NCBI GenBank assembly: GCA_900470965.1
Contig: UCCS01000009.1
Coordinates: forward strand, 1 to 64,000
DNA length: 64,000 nt
From: Hyphomicrobiales bacterium
Lineage (GTDB): Bacteria; Pseudomonadota; Alphaproteobacteria; Rhizobiales; Rhizobiaceae
Direction of reading: 5' to 3'
Below are positions 1 to 8,461 of this stretch, in pieces. The translations under genes and the position numbers were made by a program. A model generated the notes under the pieces. That model did not search any database. It was not told the DNA's origin and saw only the letters and a list, made by a program, of their open reading frames with translations. Numbering within the stretch: the stretch's first letter is position 1; every line of letters begins with the position of its first letter.

Positions 1-1
1 C

Positions 2-793
2 GGCGCCGAAGGCCAGTTCTATCTTGGCGCCATTACAGTTGCCGCACTCGGCTCCAAGCTCTTGGCCGGACTGCCCGCAGCGTTGCTTATCCCCGCCTTG
101 CTGATTGCGGGCGCCGTCGCCGGCATGGTGCTGATCCTCGTGCCGCTCTGGCTGCGGCTGCGCTTTTCAGTCGATGAAGTGGTGACCAGCCTGCTTTTGA
201 ATTTCGTCGCCCTGCTCTTCGTTTCCATGCTGATCGATGGTGTGCTGAAGGATCCGCTCGCCTTCGGCTGGCCGCAATCCATGCCGGTTAGCGATCATGC
301 GCTGCTACCGAAGCTGGTGGCGCGTTCGCGGCTGCATGTCGGCTTCATCATCGCCATCTTCATTGCGCTCGCCGTCCACCTCCTCCAGTCGCGCACCGTC
401 TTTGGTCTGCGCTCACGCGCAGCCGGCCTCAATCCGGCCGGCGCCGCCTTTGCCGGCGTGCCGCTCGGCATGACGCTGGTGAAGGTCGCCTGCCTTTCCG
501 GAGGGCTGGCGGGTCTTGCCGGCGCAATCGAGGTGATGGGCGTGAAGGGCTATGTGACGACGGATCTGTCGCCCGGGTTCGGCTATTCCGGCATCATCGT
601 CGCCATGCTCGCCAACCTGCACCCGATCGGCGTGATCTTCGCCGCCCTCTTCACCGCCACGATGTTCGTCGGCGCCGACGGTATGAGCCGGGCACTCGGC
701 ATACCGACCTATATCGCCGACGTGACGGTTGCCGTTTCGCTGCTCACCATGCTTATTGCCCTGTTCTTCACCCAATACAGGATCCGCAGATGA
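2..793 (+). CDS. Nucleobase/nucleoside ABC transporter permease, 5' end outside the window
   Basis: The reading frame is open from the first bases and begins with GAEGQFYLGA, a motif typical of internal sequence in the YufP/BmpB type of inner-membrane permease, so the true start lies upstream. The remaining residues form several hydrophobic membrane segments, including a glycine-rich VACLSGGLAGLAGAIEVMG stretch. Family members import nucleosides or purine and pyrimidine bases with a lipoprotein binding protein and an ATPase, which would lie upstream of the window. The stop overlaps the start of the next permease (ATGA), so the two are translationally coupled. The cytosine-deaminase-like gene downstream supports a nucleobase substrate. 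Substrate identity is inferred. Confidence 0.85.
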   Translation, partial: GAEGQFYLGAITVAALGSKLLAGLPAALLIPALLIAGAVAGMVLILVPLWLRLRFSVDEVVTSLLLNFVALLFVSMLIDGVLKDPLAFGWPQSMPVSDHALLPKLVARSRLHVGFIIAIFIALAVHLLQSRTVFGLRSRAAGLNPAGAAFAGVPLGMTLVKVACLSGGLAGLAGAIEVMGVKGYVTTDLSPGFGYSGIIVAMLANLHPIGVIFAALFTATMFVGADGMSRALGIPTYIADVTVAVSLLTMLIALFFTQYRIRR

Positions 794-1734
794 TGGCTCT
801 CATCGACATCGTCTCATCCGCAGGCCTCTGGGCCGCCGTGCTGCGCATCGCGACACCGCTGATCTTCGGCACGCTCGGCGCGCTTCTCTGCGAAAGGGCC
901 GGCGTGCTCAATCTCGGCATCGAAGGCATCATGACCTTCGGGGCGATGATCGGCTGGCTTGCGGTCTTCCACGGCGCCGATCTCTGGACCGGCCTTCTGG
1001 TCGCAGCCTTCGCCGGCGCGGTCTTCGGCCTGCTGCATGCGCTTTTGACCGTGACGCTCGGCCTGTCGCAGCATGTCACGGGCCTTGGCATCACACTCTT
1101 TGCCTCCAGCCTCAGTTATTTCGTCTTCCGCCTGGTCGTGCCGCTTGCCGGCACGCCACCGACGATCGTGCCCTTCCAGCCGCTCGACATCCCGCTTCTC
1201 TCCAGCCTGCCCTTCCTCGGCCCCGCCCTCTTTGCACAGACAGCGCCGACTTATCTGGCGATCTTCCTGGCGCTTGCGATGGGCTATCTGATCTTTCGAA
1301 CCCCACTAGGCCTGACGATCCGCATGACAGGCGAAAATCCGCATGCGGCGGAAGCCCAAGGCATCGATCCGATCAGGATCCGCTATGGCGCGATCATTGC
1401 CGGAAGTGCGCTGATGGCCGTCGGCGGCGCCTTCCTGACGCTCGCTGCCTTCAACAGCTTCTTCCCGACCATGGTCCAGGGACGCGGCTGGATTTCCATC
1501 GCGCTCGTTGTCTTCGCCTCCTGGCGGCCGGGCCGGGCCCTCTTCGGCGCCCTGCTCTTTGCCTTCTTCGATGCCTTTCAGCTGAGGCTGCAGACGGTGC
1601 TGGGAGGGTACGTGCCCTATCAGCTTTTCCTGATGACGCCCTATCTCCTGTCGATCGTAGCCCTTGCCGTGATGGCGCGGCGCGCCCGCGTGCCGCAGGC
1701 GCTCATGCAGCCCTATCGCCGCGGCGAGCGCTGA
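790..1734 (+). CDS. Nucleobase/nucleoside ABC transporter permease, second subunit
   Basis: This 314-residue polytopic membrane protein is of the YufQ type. It contains the CERAGVLNLGIEGIM signature near residue 35, which is characteristic of this permease branch and marks the conserved cytoplasmic loop. It starts with ATG at 790 overlapping the stop of the preceding permease, and the two would form a heterodimeric channel. The gene is followed after 37 bp by an amidohydrolase. Together they look like an import-and-deaminate unit for pyrimidine bases or related heterocycles. The family is clear; the substrate is not proven by sequence. Confidence 0.88.
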   Translation: MMALIDIVSSAGLWAAVLRIATPLIFGTLGALLCERAGVLNLGIEGIMTFGAMIGWLAVFHGADLWTGLLVAAFAGAVFGLLHALLTVTLGLSQHVTGLGITLFASSLSYFVFRLVVPLAGTPPTIVPFQPLDIPLLSSLPFLGPALFAQTAPTYLAIFLALAMGYLIFRTPLGLTIRMTGENPHAAEAQGIDPIRIRYGAIIAGSALMAVGGAFLTLAAFNSFFPTMVQGRGWISIALVVFASWRPGRALFGALLFAFFDAFQLRLQTVLGGYVPYQLFLMTPYLLSIVALAVMARRARVPQALMQPYRRGER

Positions 1735-1771
1735 TTGCCATGCCCAGAAACCTCAACAGACCGGTGCCGCC

Positions 1772-3064
1772 ATGTTTGACCTGATCATCAAAAACGCAAA
1801 TCTTCCCGATGGCCGCAGCGGCATCGATATCGCCATTCAGAAGGACAGGATCGCCGAGGTCGCTTCCAGGATCGACGCCGAGGCGGCCGAGGAGATCGAT
1901 GCGAGCGGCCGCCTCGTCAGCCCGCCTTTCGTCGATCCGCATTTTCATATGGATGCAACGCTCTCGCTTGGCCTACCGCGCATGAACCGCTCCGGCACGC
2001 TGCTTGAAGGTATCGCGCTCTGGGGTGAACTACGGCCAATCCTGACGCGCGAAGCCTTGGTGGAGCGGGCGCTGCGCTATTGCGATCTCGCCGTCTCGCA
2101 GGGGCTTCTCGCCATCCGCAGCCATGTCGATACCAGCGATCCGCGGCTGGTAACTGCCGAGGCGCTAATCGAGGTGCGCGAGAAGGTCGCCTCCTATATC
2201 GACCTGCAGCTCGTCGCCTTTCCGCAGGATGGTTATTATCGTGCGCCTGAGGGCGTCGAAGCGTTGAACCGTGCGCTGGACATGGGCCTCGATATCGTCG
2301 GCGGCATTCCACATTTCGAGCGCACCACCGCTGATGGTGCGGCCTCCGTCGCAGCTCTTTGCCGCATCGCTGCTGATCGTGATCTGCCGGTCGATATGCA
2401 TTGCGATGAAACCGACGATCCGCTGTCACGCCATATCGAGACGCTGGCAGCAGAGACGGTGCGGTTCGGCCTGCAGGGTCGCGTTGCCGGCTCGCACCTG
2501 ACCTCCATGCATTCGATGGACAATTATTACGTCTCCAAGCTCATTCCGCTGATGGCGGAGGCGGAGATCAACGTCATTCCCAATCCGCTGATCAACATCA
2601 TGCTGCAAGGCCGCCACGACACCTATCCGAAGCGGCGCGGCATGACGCGGGTGCGCGAACTGATGGAAGCCGGCCTCAACGTTTCCTTCGGCCATGACTG
2701 CGTAATGGACCCCTGGTACTCGATGGGTTCCGGCGACATGCTGGAAGTCGGCCATATGGCGATCCACGTGGCGCAGATGGCCGGCATCGAGGACAAGAAG
2801 AAGATCTTCGACGCGCTGACCGTCAACTCCGCCAAAACCATGGGCCTCGAAGGCTACGGCCTGGAAAAGGGTAAGAATGCCGATCTCGTCATCCTTCAGG
2901 CGCGCGATCCGCTGGAAGCGCTGCGGTTGAAAGCGAACCGGCTGATCGTCATCCGCCGCGGCAAGGTCATCGCGCGAAGCATGCCTCGCTTGAGCGAACT
3001 TGAGATCGAGGGCAGACCGGCACGGCTAGACGCATCGGATTTCTATCCTAGCCTACCGGGCTGA
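1772..3064 (+). CDS. codA: Cytosine deaminase-type amidohydrolase
   Basis: This 430-residue metal-dependent hydrolase has the CodA-like set of ligands: HFH at residues 57-59, MHCDETDD with His210 and Glu213, SHLTSMH with His242, and GHDCVMDPW with Asp309. The combination of HCDE and GHD..DPW is what separates cytosine/isoguanine deaminases from dihydropyrimidinases. The expected reaction is hydrolytic deamination of cytosine or a related base to uracil and ammonia in the cytoplasm. It is the last gene of the importer operon. A degraded paralogue start is found at 7317. Another amino-heterocycle substrate is possible. Confidence 0.8.
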   Translation: MFDLIIKNANLPDGRSGIDIAIQKDRIAEVASRIDAEAAEEIDASGRLVSPPFVDPHFHMDATLSLGLPRMNRSGTLLEGIALWGELRPILTREALVERALRYCDLAVSQGLLAIRSHVDTSDPRLVTAEALIEVREKVASYIDLQLVAFPQDGYYRAPEGVEALNRALDMGLDIVGGIPHFERTTADGAASVAALCRIAADRDLPVDMHCDETDDPLSRHIETLAAETVRFGLQGRVAGSHLTSMHSMDNYYVSKLIPLMAEAEINVIPNPLINIMLQGRHDTYPKRRGMTRVRELMEAGLNVSFGHDCVMDPWYSMGSGDMLEVGHMAIHVAQMAGIEDKKKIFDALTVNSAKTMGLEGYGLEKGKNADLVILQARDPLEALRLKANRLIVIRRGKVIARSMPRLSELEIEGRPARLDASDFYPSLPG

Positions 3065-3253
3065 CGACGGGTTTTTCTAGGAACGAAGCGCCGTTGCCGG
3101 TCCGACCATATCCTGATCCCCGAGCGCCTGCTCTCGCCCGGTCGAGGCGGCGCGCCTTTGCGGTTGTCGGGGCGTCGCATTCGACTCAGGGACAGATGCG
3201 GACTTCCTCACTTGGCGCAAAAATTGCCTTTCATGAGCGATGGAGAACACCAT

Positions 3254-4114
3254 ATGCTCGACATTGACCCGCGAATATTCTCGATAAACCGGCCGTCGCT
3301 TCAGCAATACAAAGCGTTCGTTCAGCGCGACCTCATCATAGAGACTTACCACAGCTCGTCCGGCGAGATGGTCTCGCAGGGCTCACTTCACAGGATCTCG
3401 ATCAACCGCACTGCTCACCGGAAGTATGCGCACCGATATGGTTCGGCAAATTTCAGATCTGTCGATAGACCGTCCTTCACATTGGGCTTCCAGCCGGCTT
3501 TGATAAATTTCGAAGTCGAAGGCGACGCCGCAGACTACATATCGATCTTCCAGGCTCCGAAGCTCTACGAGAACCTGGGCTTGAGAGATTTCGACCCTGA
3601 CCGCCTCAACGACGATGCATTCAGTGCAGCATCGGACCCGACCACCTTGCAGGTGGCCCTTTCACTTGCTGCAGCCGTCGAGCAAACCGATTGCGTGGAC
3701 CCTCTCTTGATGGAGCACCTTGGCATGGCGCTCGCCTGTTCGGTCGTCAGGCTCCTGGGGGCAAAAGCGCCTGTCGGGATGCGGTCGATCACGTCGGAAA
3801 AGCTGAAGCGGGTGACCGAGTATGTCGAGGATTACCTTTATCGTGCCGACCTCAACGTCGATGAGTTGGCCGGCGTCGCCCACATGAGCCACTTTCATTT
3901 CAGCCGCGCATTCAAGAAGGCCGTCGGGAAGCCGCCGCATCAGTTCATACTCGATCGAAGGATTGAGAAGGCTCGAATTTACCTGGCTGATGGCAAGGAA
4001 ACTCTCTCTGAGATCGCCTATGCCATCGGCTTTTCCAGTCAGGCACATTTCTCAAGCGTATTTCGCCGGATGGTCGGCGTAACTCCCGCTAACTATCGCA
4101 AGTCATTCCAATGA
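3254..4114 (+). CDS. AraC family transcriptional regulator
   Basis: The last hundred residues form a double helix-turn-helix of the AraC/XylS family, with the second-helix signature SEIAYAIGFSSQAHFSSVFR followed by GVTPANYRKS. The N-terminal part is a ligand-sensing region with no family I recognise. The ATG at 3254 is chosen because GGAG lies nine bases upstream; an in-frame ATG at 3233 would add seven residues. The gene is co-oriented with the VOC gene and NMT1-type ABC operon that begin about 105 bp downstream, so it is the likely local regulator. Confidence 0.88.
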   Translation: MLDIDPRIFSINRPSLQQYKAFVQRDLIIETYHSSSGEMVSQGSLHRISINRTAHRKYAHRYGSANFRSVDRPSFTLGFQPALINFEVEGDAADYISIFQAPKLYENLGLRDFDPDRLNDDAFSAASDPTTLQVALSLAAAVEQTDCVDPLLMEHLGMALACSVVRLLGAKAPVGMRSITSEKLKRVTEYVEDYLYRADLNVDELAGVAHMSHFHFSRAFKKAVGKPPHQFILDRRIEKARIYLADGKETLSEIAYAIGFSSQAHFSSVFRRMVGVTPANYRKSFQ

Positions 4115-4219
4115 TCGGCGCTGATGCGCAGAAAAGCAGCTTTGCGAAAAAATATCGCACGATTTTGAAATCGCACCCCGCGTTTGCAAGACACACTCTC
4201 AACAACAAGGGAGTATCGA

Positions 4220-4651
4220 ATGTCTGCCTTTGCGCAAGTTAATCCAATCACCGATATTTGCTTTCTGGTCGAAGACATTGACCGGGCAGTGGCCTTCTAC
4301 GTCGATAGCCTCGGCTTCAAGCCACGCCGGCGCGCTCCAGGCTTTGCCGATTTCAAGGGTGCGGGCGTTACCCTCGCCCTTTGGGAGATCGACCATATTG
4401 CTCAAAATACCGGCGTATCCGGCCTGAAGGCACCGCCCGGTGTTCACAAAGCCTGCGCTGCGATCGAGCTTTCTTCTCCCGCGGCCGTGGACGCAGCCTA
4501 CGCCGAATTGGCAGCTGCGGGCGTCACCTTCCAGGGGCCTCCACAGGATTACAGCTGGAACGCGCGCTGCTGCTATTTTGCAGATCCTGATGACAATCTC
4601 TGGGAACTCTATGCCTGGGCCGAGGGCGGTCCGGTGGGCGATCTCGACTAA
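4220..4651 (+). CDS. VOC (glyoxalase/bleomycin-resistance fold) family protein
   Basis: This 143-residue protein has the paired beta-alpha-beta-beta-beta repeats of the vicinal oxygen chelate fold: DICFLVEDIDRAVAFYVDSL at the start and FADPDDNLWELYAWAEGG at the end. The start at 4220 follows GGGAG; an upstream in-frame start lacks a ribosome site. The C-terminal Glu of NLWELY is the usual metal-ligand position. It is the first gene of the unit containing the ABC importer at 4705-7281, so it may act on the imported compound. Specific activity (isomerase, dioxygenase or binding protein) cannot be assigned. Confidence 0.75.
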   Translation: MSAFAQVNPITDICFLVEDIDRAVAFYVDSLGFKPRRRAPGFADFKGAGVTLALWEIDHIAQNTGVSGLKAPPGVHKACAAIELSSPAAVDAAYAELAAAGVTFQGPPQDYSWNARCCYFADPDDNLWELYAWAEGGPVGDLD

Positions 4652-4704
4652 ACAAGTCTCTGCCGCCGATTGCTGGCAAGGGCGTTAACAGAAGGGGAAT
4701 GGCG

Positions 4705-5730
4705 ATGACGATGAACCGACGCAGGTTTTTGGCCAACGGTGCGCTTACGCTTGCTGCTCTATCCGGCGGCCTAAGTATCTTTACACCCACCAGGGCGAAC
4801 GCCCAAAGCGCAAAGGTTGTCATCAAGTACGACTGGTTGATGAGCAACGGTCAGATCGGGGACATCGTCGCGGCGAAGAAGGGGTTTTTCCAAGTTGAGG
4901 GACTGGAGGTGGAGTTTTCCCCCGGGGGTCCCAACTCCGCGACCGTGCCTCCGGTCGTTACCGGCCAGGCCGGGCTCGGCCAGTTCTCGGACTCGGCGCA
5001 GTTGCTGCTCGCACGCGCCTCAGGGGTACCAATCAAGATCATCGCTTGCGGATTTCGCATGGCGCCTTTCGCGTTCTACTCGCTGCCGAAGGCGCCAATC
5101 CGCGCTGTCAAGGATATGGTCGGCAAACGCATCGGGATTCAGCCAACCGCCCGCTACGTCCTTGATGCAATCCTTCTCAAGAATGACATCGACCCGTCGA
5201 GCCTCACGATCACAAACATTGGCTTCGACATGACGCCGTTGACGACGGGCCAGGTCGATGCGGTGACGGGCTGGATCACCAATACCCAGGCTCTATCCGT
5301 TATCGGACCTGACCGGATCGATTTGATGATGAAGGATACGGGGCTGCCGTCTTATGCCAACGTCTATTTCGCAACCGACGATGCGATCGACAAGCACTCC
5401 GACACGCTTGCGAAGGCAATGCGAGCCATAGCCAAGGGCTGGTCATGGACGCACGAGCATCCAGAAGACGCAGTGAAGCTGACGGTCGAAGCCTATCCGC
5501 AGCTCGATCTGGCAGTGGAGTTGAAAACGATACCACGGATCATGTCGCTGAGCTTCGATGAGACGACGGCAAAGGATGGATGGGGTACCTTCGATCCCAA
5601 GGGCATCGCCGAACAGATCTCGGTCTATGACAAGGTTGGCCAGTTCAAGTCCGGCCCACCAAAGCTCGATGAATGCTTTTCGACCGCCATATTGGAGATG
5701 ACGGCAGGAGACCGTCCGAAGATCGGATGA
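4705..5730 (+). CDS. NMT1/THI5-like ABC transporter substrate-binding protein
   Basis: The protein begins with a twin-arginine-type export signal (MNRRRFLANG, a hydrophobic run, then ANAQS), so it is probably exported folded to the periplasm. The mature part resembles the NMT1/SsuA/TauA class of two-lobed binding proteins, with KGFFQVEGLEVEF and a central GKRIGIQPTARYVLD segment. These bind pyrimidine precursors, riboflavin, taurine or sulfonates. The start at 4705 is favoured because AAGGGG ends seven bases upstream; ATG 4699 lies too close. Its stop overlaps the ATPase start. A deaminase remnant at the end of the operon hints at a heterocyclic ligand. Confidence 0.82.
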   Translation: MTMNRRRFLANGALTLAALSGGLSIFTPTRANAQSAKVVIKYDWLMSNGQIGDIVAAKKGFFQVEGLEVEFSPGGPNSATVPPVVTGQAGLGQFSDSAQLLLARASGVPIKIIACGFRMAPFAFYSLPKAPIRAVKDMVGKRIGIQPTARYVLDAILLKNDIDPSSLTITNIGFDMTPLTTGQVDAVTGWITNTQALSVIGPDRIDLMMKDTGLPSYANVYFATDDAIDKHSDTLAKAMRAIAKGWSWTHEHPEDAVKLTVEAYPQLDLAVELKTIPRIMSLSFDETTAKDGWGTFDPKGIAEQISVYDKVGQFKSGPPKLDECFSTAILEMTAGDRPKIG

Positions 5731-6512
5731 GCCCTGTGACAAACGAAATTGCAATCGAGGCGAGGAGCCTTGGGCTCGGCTATCCGGGATCGAGTGAGGC
5801 GGTTCTGGAGGGCGTCGATCTCAGCGTCGCCAAAGGCGAGTTTCTGACCATTCTTGGCCCGTCCGGATGCGGTAAGTCGACGCTCCTTCGCGCAATTGCC
5901 GATCTGCTGCCGCCGATCAACGGCCGGCTTTCCGTACTTGGGAAGTCGGCGGCGGAGGCGAGAAGGCAGCGGGAGGTCGGATTTGTATTCCAGGAGGCCA
6001 CCCTGCTTCCCTGGCGCACGGTGCGAGACAATGTTTGCCTGCCATTGCAGGTTGGAAAAGGCCGCATAGCCAAATCGGTCCAGCCAAGGGCCGACCATTG
6101 GCTGGAGTTGGTCGGCCTTGCCCATCTATCGGATCGCTATCCAAACCAGCTTTCGGGCGGACAGCGCCAGCGCGTTTCGATTGCACGCGCCTTGCAGTGC
6201 GAGCCGGACATCCTCCTGATGGATGAGCCCTTCGGCGCGCTCGACGAAATCACCCGCGACCGGCTCAATGATGAGCTTCTCTCCATCTGGCGTCGGACAC
6301 ACGCGACGATCCTCTTCGTGACACACAGCATTGCCGAGGCGATTTATCTCGGAGGGCGCGTACTGGTGCTTGCAGCAAACCCTGGCCGGTGCCAGGCCCT
6401 CATCGATCTGGCATCATTGAAGGACGAAAACGGCGTCTGTCGCAGGGAAAGCCCGCAGGCACAGGAGATAGCAGCGCAACTGCGTCGGCTGCTGCGCGAT
6501 GGTGGAGCGTAA
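5727..6512 (+). CDS. ABC transporter ATP-binding protein, nitrate/sulfonate/taurine type
   Basis: This 261-residue ATPase carries Walker A GPSGCGKST, the signature LSGGQRQRVSIARAL and Walker B ILLMDEPFGALDE, with the H-loop in VTHSIAEA. It belongs to the SsuB/TauB branch that energises NMT1-type importers at the inner membrane. The ATG at 5727 overlaps the stop of the binding-protein gene. Its 3' end overlaps the following permease by 14 bases, so the three transporter subunits are tightly coupled. Confidence 0.9.
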   Translation: MSPVTNEIAIEARSLGLGYPGSSEAVLEGVDLSVAKGEFLTILGPSGCGKSTLLRAIADLLPPINGRLSVLGKSAAEARRQREVGFVFQEATLLPWRTVRDNVCLPLQVGKGRIAKSVQPRADHWLELVGLAHLSDRYPNQLSGGQRQRVSIARALQCEPDILLMDEPFGALDEITRDRLNDELLSIWRRTHATILFVTHSIAEAIYLGGRVLVLAANPGRCQALIDLASLKDENGVCRRESPQAQEIAAQLRRLLRDGGA

Positions 6513-7281
6513 TCCCTTGAAGAGAGACCAACTTTCCCTGTTGGAAGCGACTATTCTTCCAGTTGCCGGCGCGCTCTCATTACTGATCGTCTGGCAATGG
6601 GTGTTACCGGCGCTCGGCGTTCCGGCTTATATCGTCCCCACGCCACTCTCGGTCCTGCACACATTTGGCAGTGAATGGCGGGGGCTTGTCCAGAACGCGC
6701 TACCCACCTGGTACGAGGCTCTTCTTGGCTTTTTTCTCGGCAATCTGACTGCAGTGATCCTTGCCATTGTCTTCGTCTACAGCCCGCGTGTCCGGGCGGC
6801 ATATTTTCCCGTCGTGCTGCTCTTCAATACCATTCCGGTTTTGGCCCTGGCGCCGATCATCATCCTCGTCTTCGGTCTCGGCATTTTACCCAAGGTCGTG
6901 ATCGCCGCCCTCCTTTGTTTCTTCCCGACTCTCATCAACATGGTCCGTGGTTTGACATCGGCGACAAGCAACGAGCTGGAGCTCATGCATGTTCTCTCGG
7001 CGAGCCCATGGGAAACCTTCTGGCGTCTGCGGGCTCCACGATCGGTGCCGCTTCTGTTCGCCTCGCTGCGGATTTCGGCAACGACCTCTGTAATAGGCGC
7101 GATCGTGGGGGAATGGATCGGATCAGATCGCGGACTTGGCGCCGTAATCATCCAGTCGACGTTCAACTACCAAGCCGAAAGGCTCTTTGCGGCGGTACTG
7201 CTTGCCTCGCTGTCCGGCATCATCTTCTTTGCGATCGTTGGCCAAATCGAGCGAATCTTCCATCGGCTGGCATCCTCTTGA
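6499..7281 (+). CDS. ABC transporter permease, nitrate/sulfonate/taurine type
   Basis: This 260-residue inner-membrane protein has about six hydrophobic segments and the coupling-loop region (ELELMHVLSASPWETFWRLR) expected of SsuC/TauC-type permeases. It begins inside the ATPase gene (14-bp overlap) and completes the three-component importer. It is followed immediately by the broken start of an amidohydrolase gene, which was probably the last member of this operon. Confidence 0.9.
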   Translation: MVERNPLKRDQLSLLEATILPVAGALSLLIVWQWVLPALGVPAYIVPTPLSVLHTFGSEWRGLVQNALPTWYEALLGFFLGNLTAVILAIVFVYSPRVRAAYFPVVLLFNTIPVLALAPIIILVFGLGILPKVVIAALLCFFPTLINMVRGLTSATSNELELMHVLSASPWETFWRLRAPRSVPLLFASLRISATTSVIGAIVGEWIGSDRGLGAVIIQSTFNYQAERLFAAVLLASLSGIIFFAIVGQIERIFHRLASS

Positions 7282-7316
7282 ATTAGGTATGTCCTTTGAC
7301 AAGCAGGAACGTCTGA

Positions 7317-7380
7317 ATGGATTTTGATCTCATTGTGCAGAATGCCAACCTGCCAGATAGCCTCAGCGGCTTGGCGGGCG
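7317..7380 (+). pseudogene. Amidohydrolase (cytosine-deaminase-like) N-terminal remnant
   Basis: After an AGGA ribosome-site-like sequence an ATG opens a frame reading MDFDLIVQNANLPDSLSGL. This closely matches the start of the amidohydrolase at 1772 (MFDLIIKNANLPDGRSG). The similarity stops after about 20 codons and the frame runs to a stop at 7475 inside the convergent GntR gene. The rest of the enzyme, more than 400 codons, is missing, so this is a deletion remnant. It implies that the NMT1-type importer once fed its own deaminase. Confidence 0.7.
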
Positions 7381-7444
7381 TCCGACAACGGTCGAGGGGC
7401 TGCCCGTGCGCCGATCATCCCAACCGCAAGATTGAGTGGAGCGA

Positions 7445-8461
7445 TCAGCGCTCACCTTTGACCTGGATGAGGTAGGGCGGCGTCAGGCCTGAAGGCATGG
7501 CGGGCAGGTGCTGGAGGATTTTCAGGTTGGGGTCGAGCGCCCGGCGCAGGTGGTCGGCAAGGGCTGCACAGGCCCTGTCAATATCGCCGGCGAGCAGCGC
7601 GTCGTAGACACGGGTATGCTCCGATATCATCATTGAAATTTCCGCTTCGGTGCGCAGCTTGGCGAAGGTCGAGTGGGTGGCGATGAGGACGCGTTGACTG
7701 CGGCGCACAGCCGCAAGAAGCACCGTATTGGGGCAGGGCGCGAGTGAATCGAGATGCAGGTCTGCTTCCGCCCGCTCCAGCTTTTCCGGCGCCTGTGGAT
7801 AGGGGCCGAGGGATTTCAATCTCTGCCGGCGCTCCTCAAGACCCTCCTTCTCAAGGAAAGGATAGGCCTGGCGCAGGGCTTCCGGCTCCAGCAGGCGACG
7901 CATGTCGTAGTGATGACGAAAGACCTTGGCGCTGAGCGGACCGGCATACCAGCGGTTATTGCTGTCCTGCTCGATGATGCCGCTGCGCTCAAGCTGGGTG
8001 AGCACTTCATGGGCTATGGTGCGGCTGACATCGTAATGCTGGGCAAGTGCTGACTCGTTCAACAGGAAACGGCCATAGGCAAGACAGACGGCAACGGCAT
8101 GTTCGACTTCCGGGTAGATCTGCTCCCGGCGATTGATGACCGGAACGGTGAGCGAACGTGGCAGGTCGAGGCCCGCAGCAAAAAGGTCGCCGCGCTGCGG
8201 CTCGCCGCCCGGCACGATATAACCGCGCCCTTCGAAGGTCTGGATCAGGCCTTCCGACAGGAGCCGCGCCAGCGCGATACCGGCCGGAATACGGCTGACA
8301 TTGAAAGCGCGAGCGATGCTTGCCTGCCCGAGAATGAGGCCGGGCTCCAGCGCACCCCGCTCCAGATGGTCACGAAGAACCTGATAGATCGTCAGATAGA
8401 TCGGCTCGGACCGCACAGCCGTGGCCGCGGTTTCAGCCCCCGCCCCGCTTGCCATCGTCAT
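7445..8461 (-). CDS. GntR family regulator with two winged-helix segments
   Basis: At 338 residues this is longer than an ordinary FadR-type regulator. An N-terminal GntR winged helix (about residues 20-85, ending in GLIQTFEGRGYIVPGG) is followed by a second winged-helix-like segment around residues 115-175 (LAQHYDVSRTIAHEVLTQLE, then RWYAGPLS). A helical FCD-like ligand domain comes next (RRLLEPEALRQ and a late AALADHLRRAL). It overlaps the hydrolase gene upstream by about 30 bp and is co-transcribed with it. A near-perfect 22-bp palindrome at 9485, between this unit and the divergent sugar importer, is its likely operator. Confidence 0.85.
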   Translation of the reverse strand: MTMASGAGAETAATAVRSEPIYLTIYQVLRDHLERGALEPGLILGQASIARAFNVSRIPAGIALARLLSEGLIQTFEGRGYIVPGGEPQRGDLFAAGLDLPRSLTVPVINRREQIYPEVEHAVAVCLAYGRFLLNESALAQHYDVSRTIAHEVLTQLERSGIIEQDSNNRWYAGPLSAKVFRHHYDMRRLLEPEALRQAYPFLEKEGLEERRQRLKSLGPYPQAPEKLERAEADLHLDSLAPCPNTVLLAAVRRSQRVLIATHSTFAKLRTEAEISMMISEHTRVYDALLAGDIDRACAALADHLRRALDPNLKILQHLPAMPSGLTPPYLIQVKGER

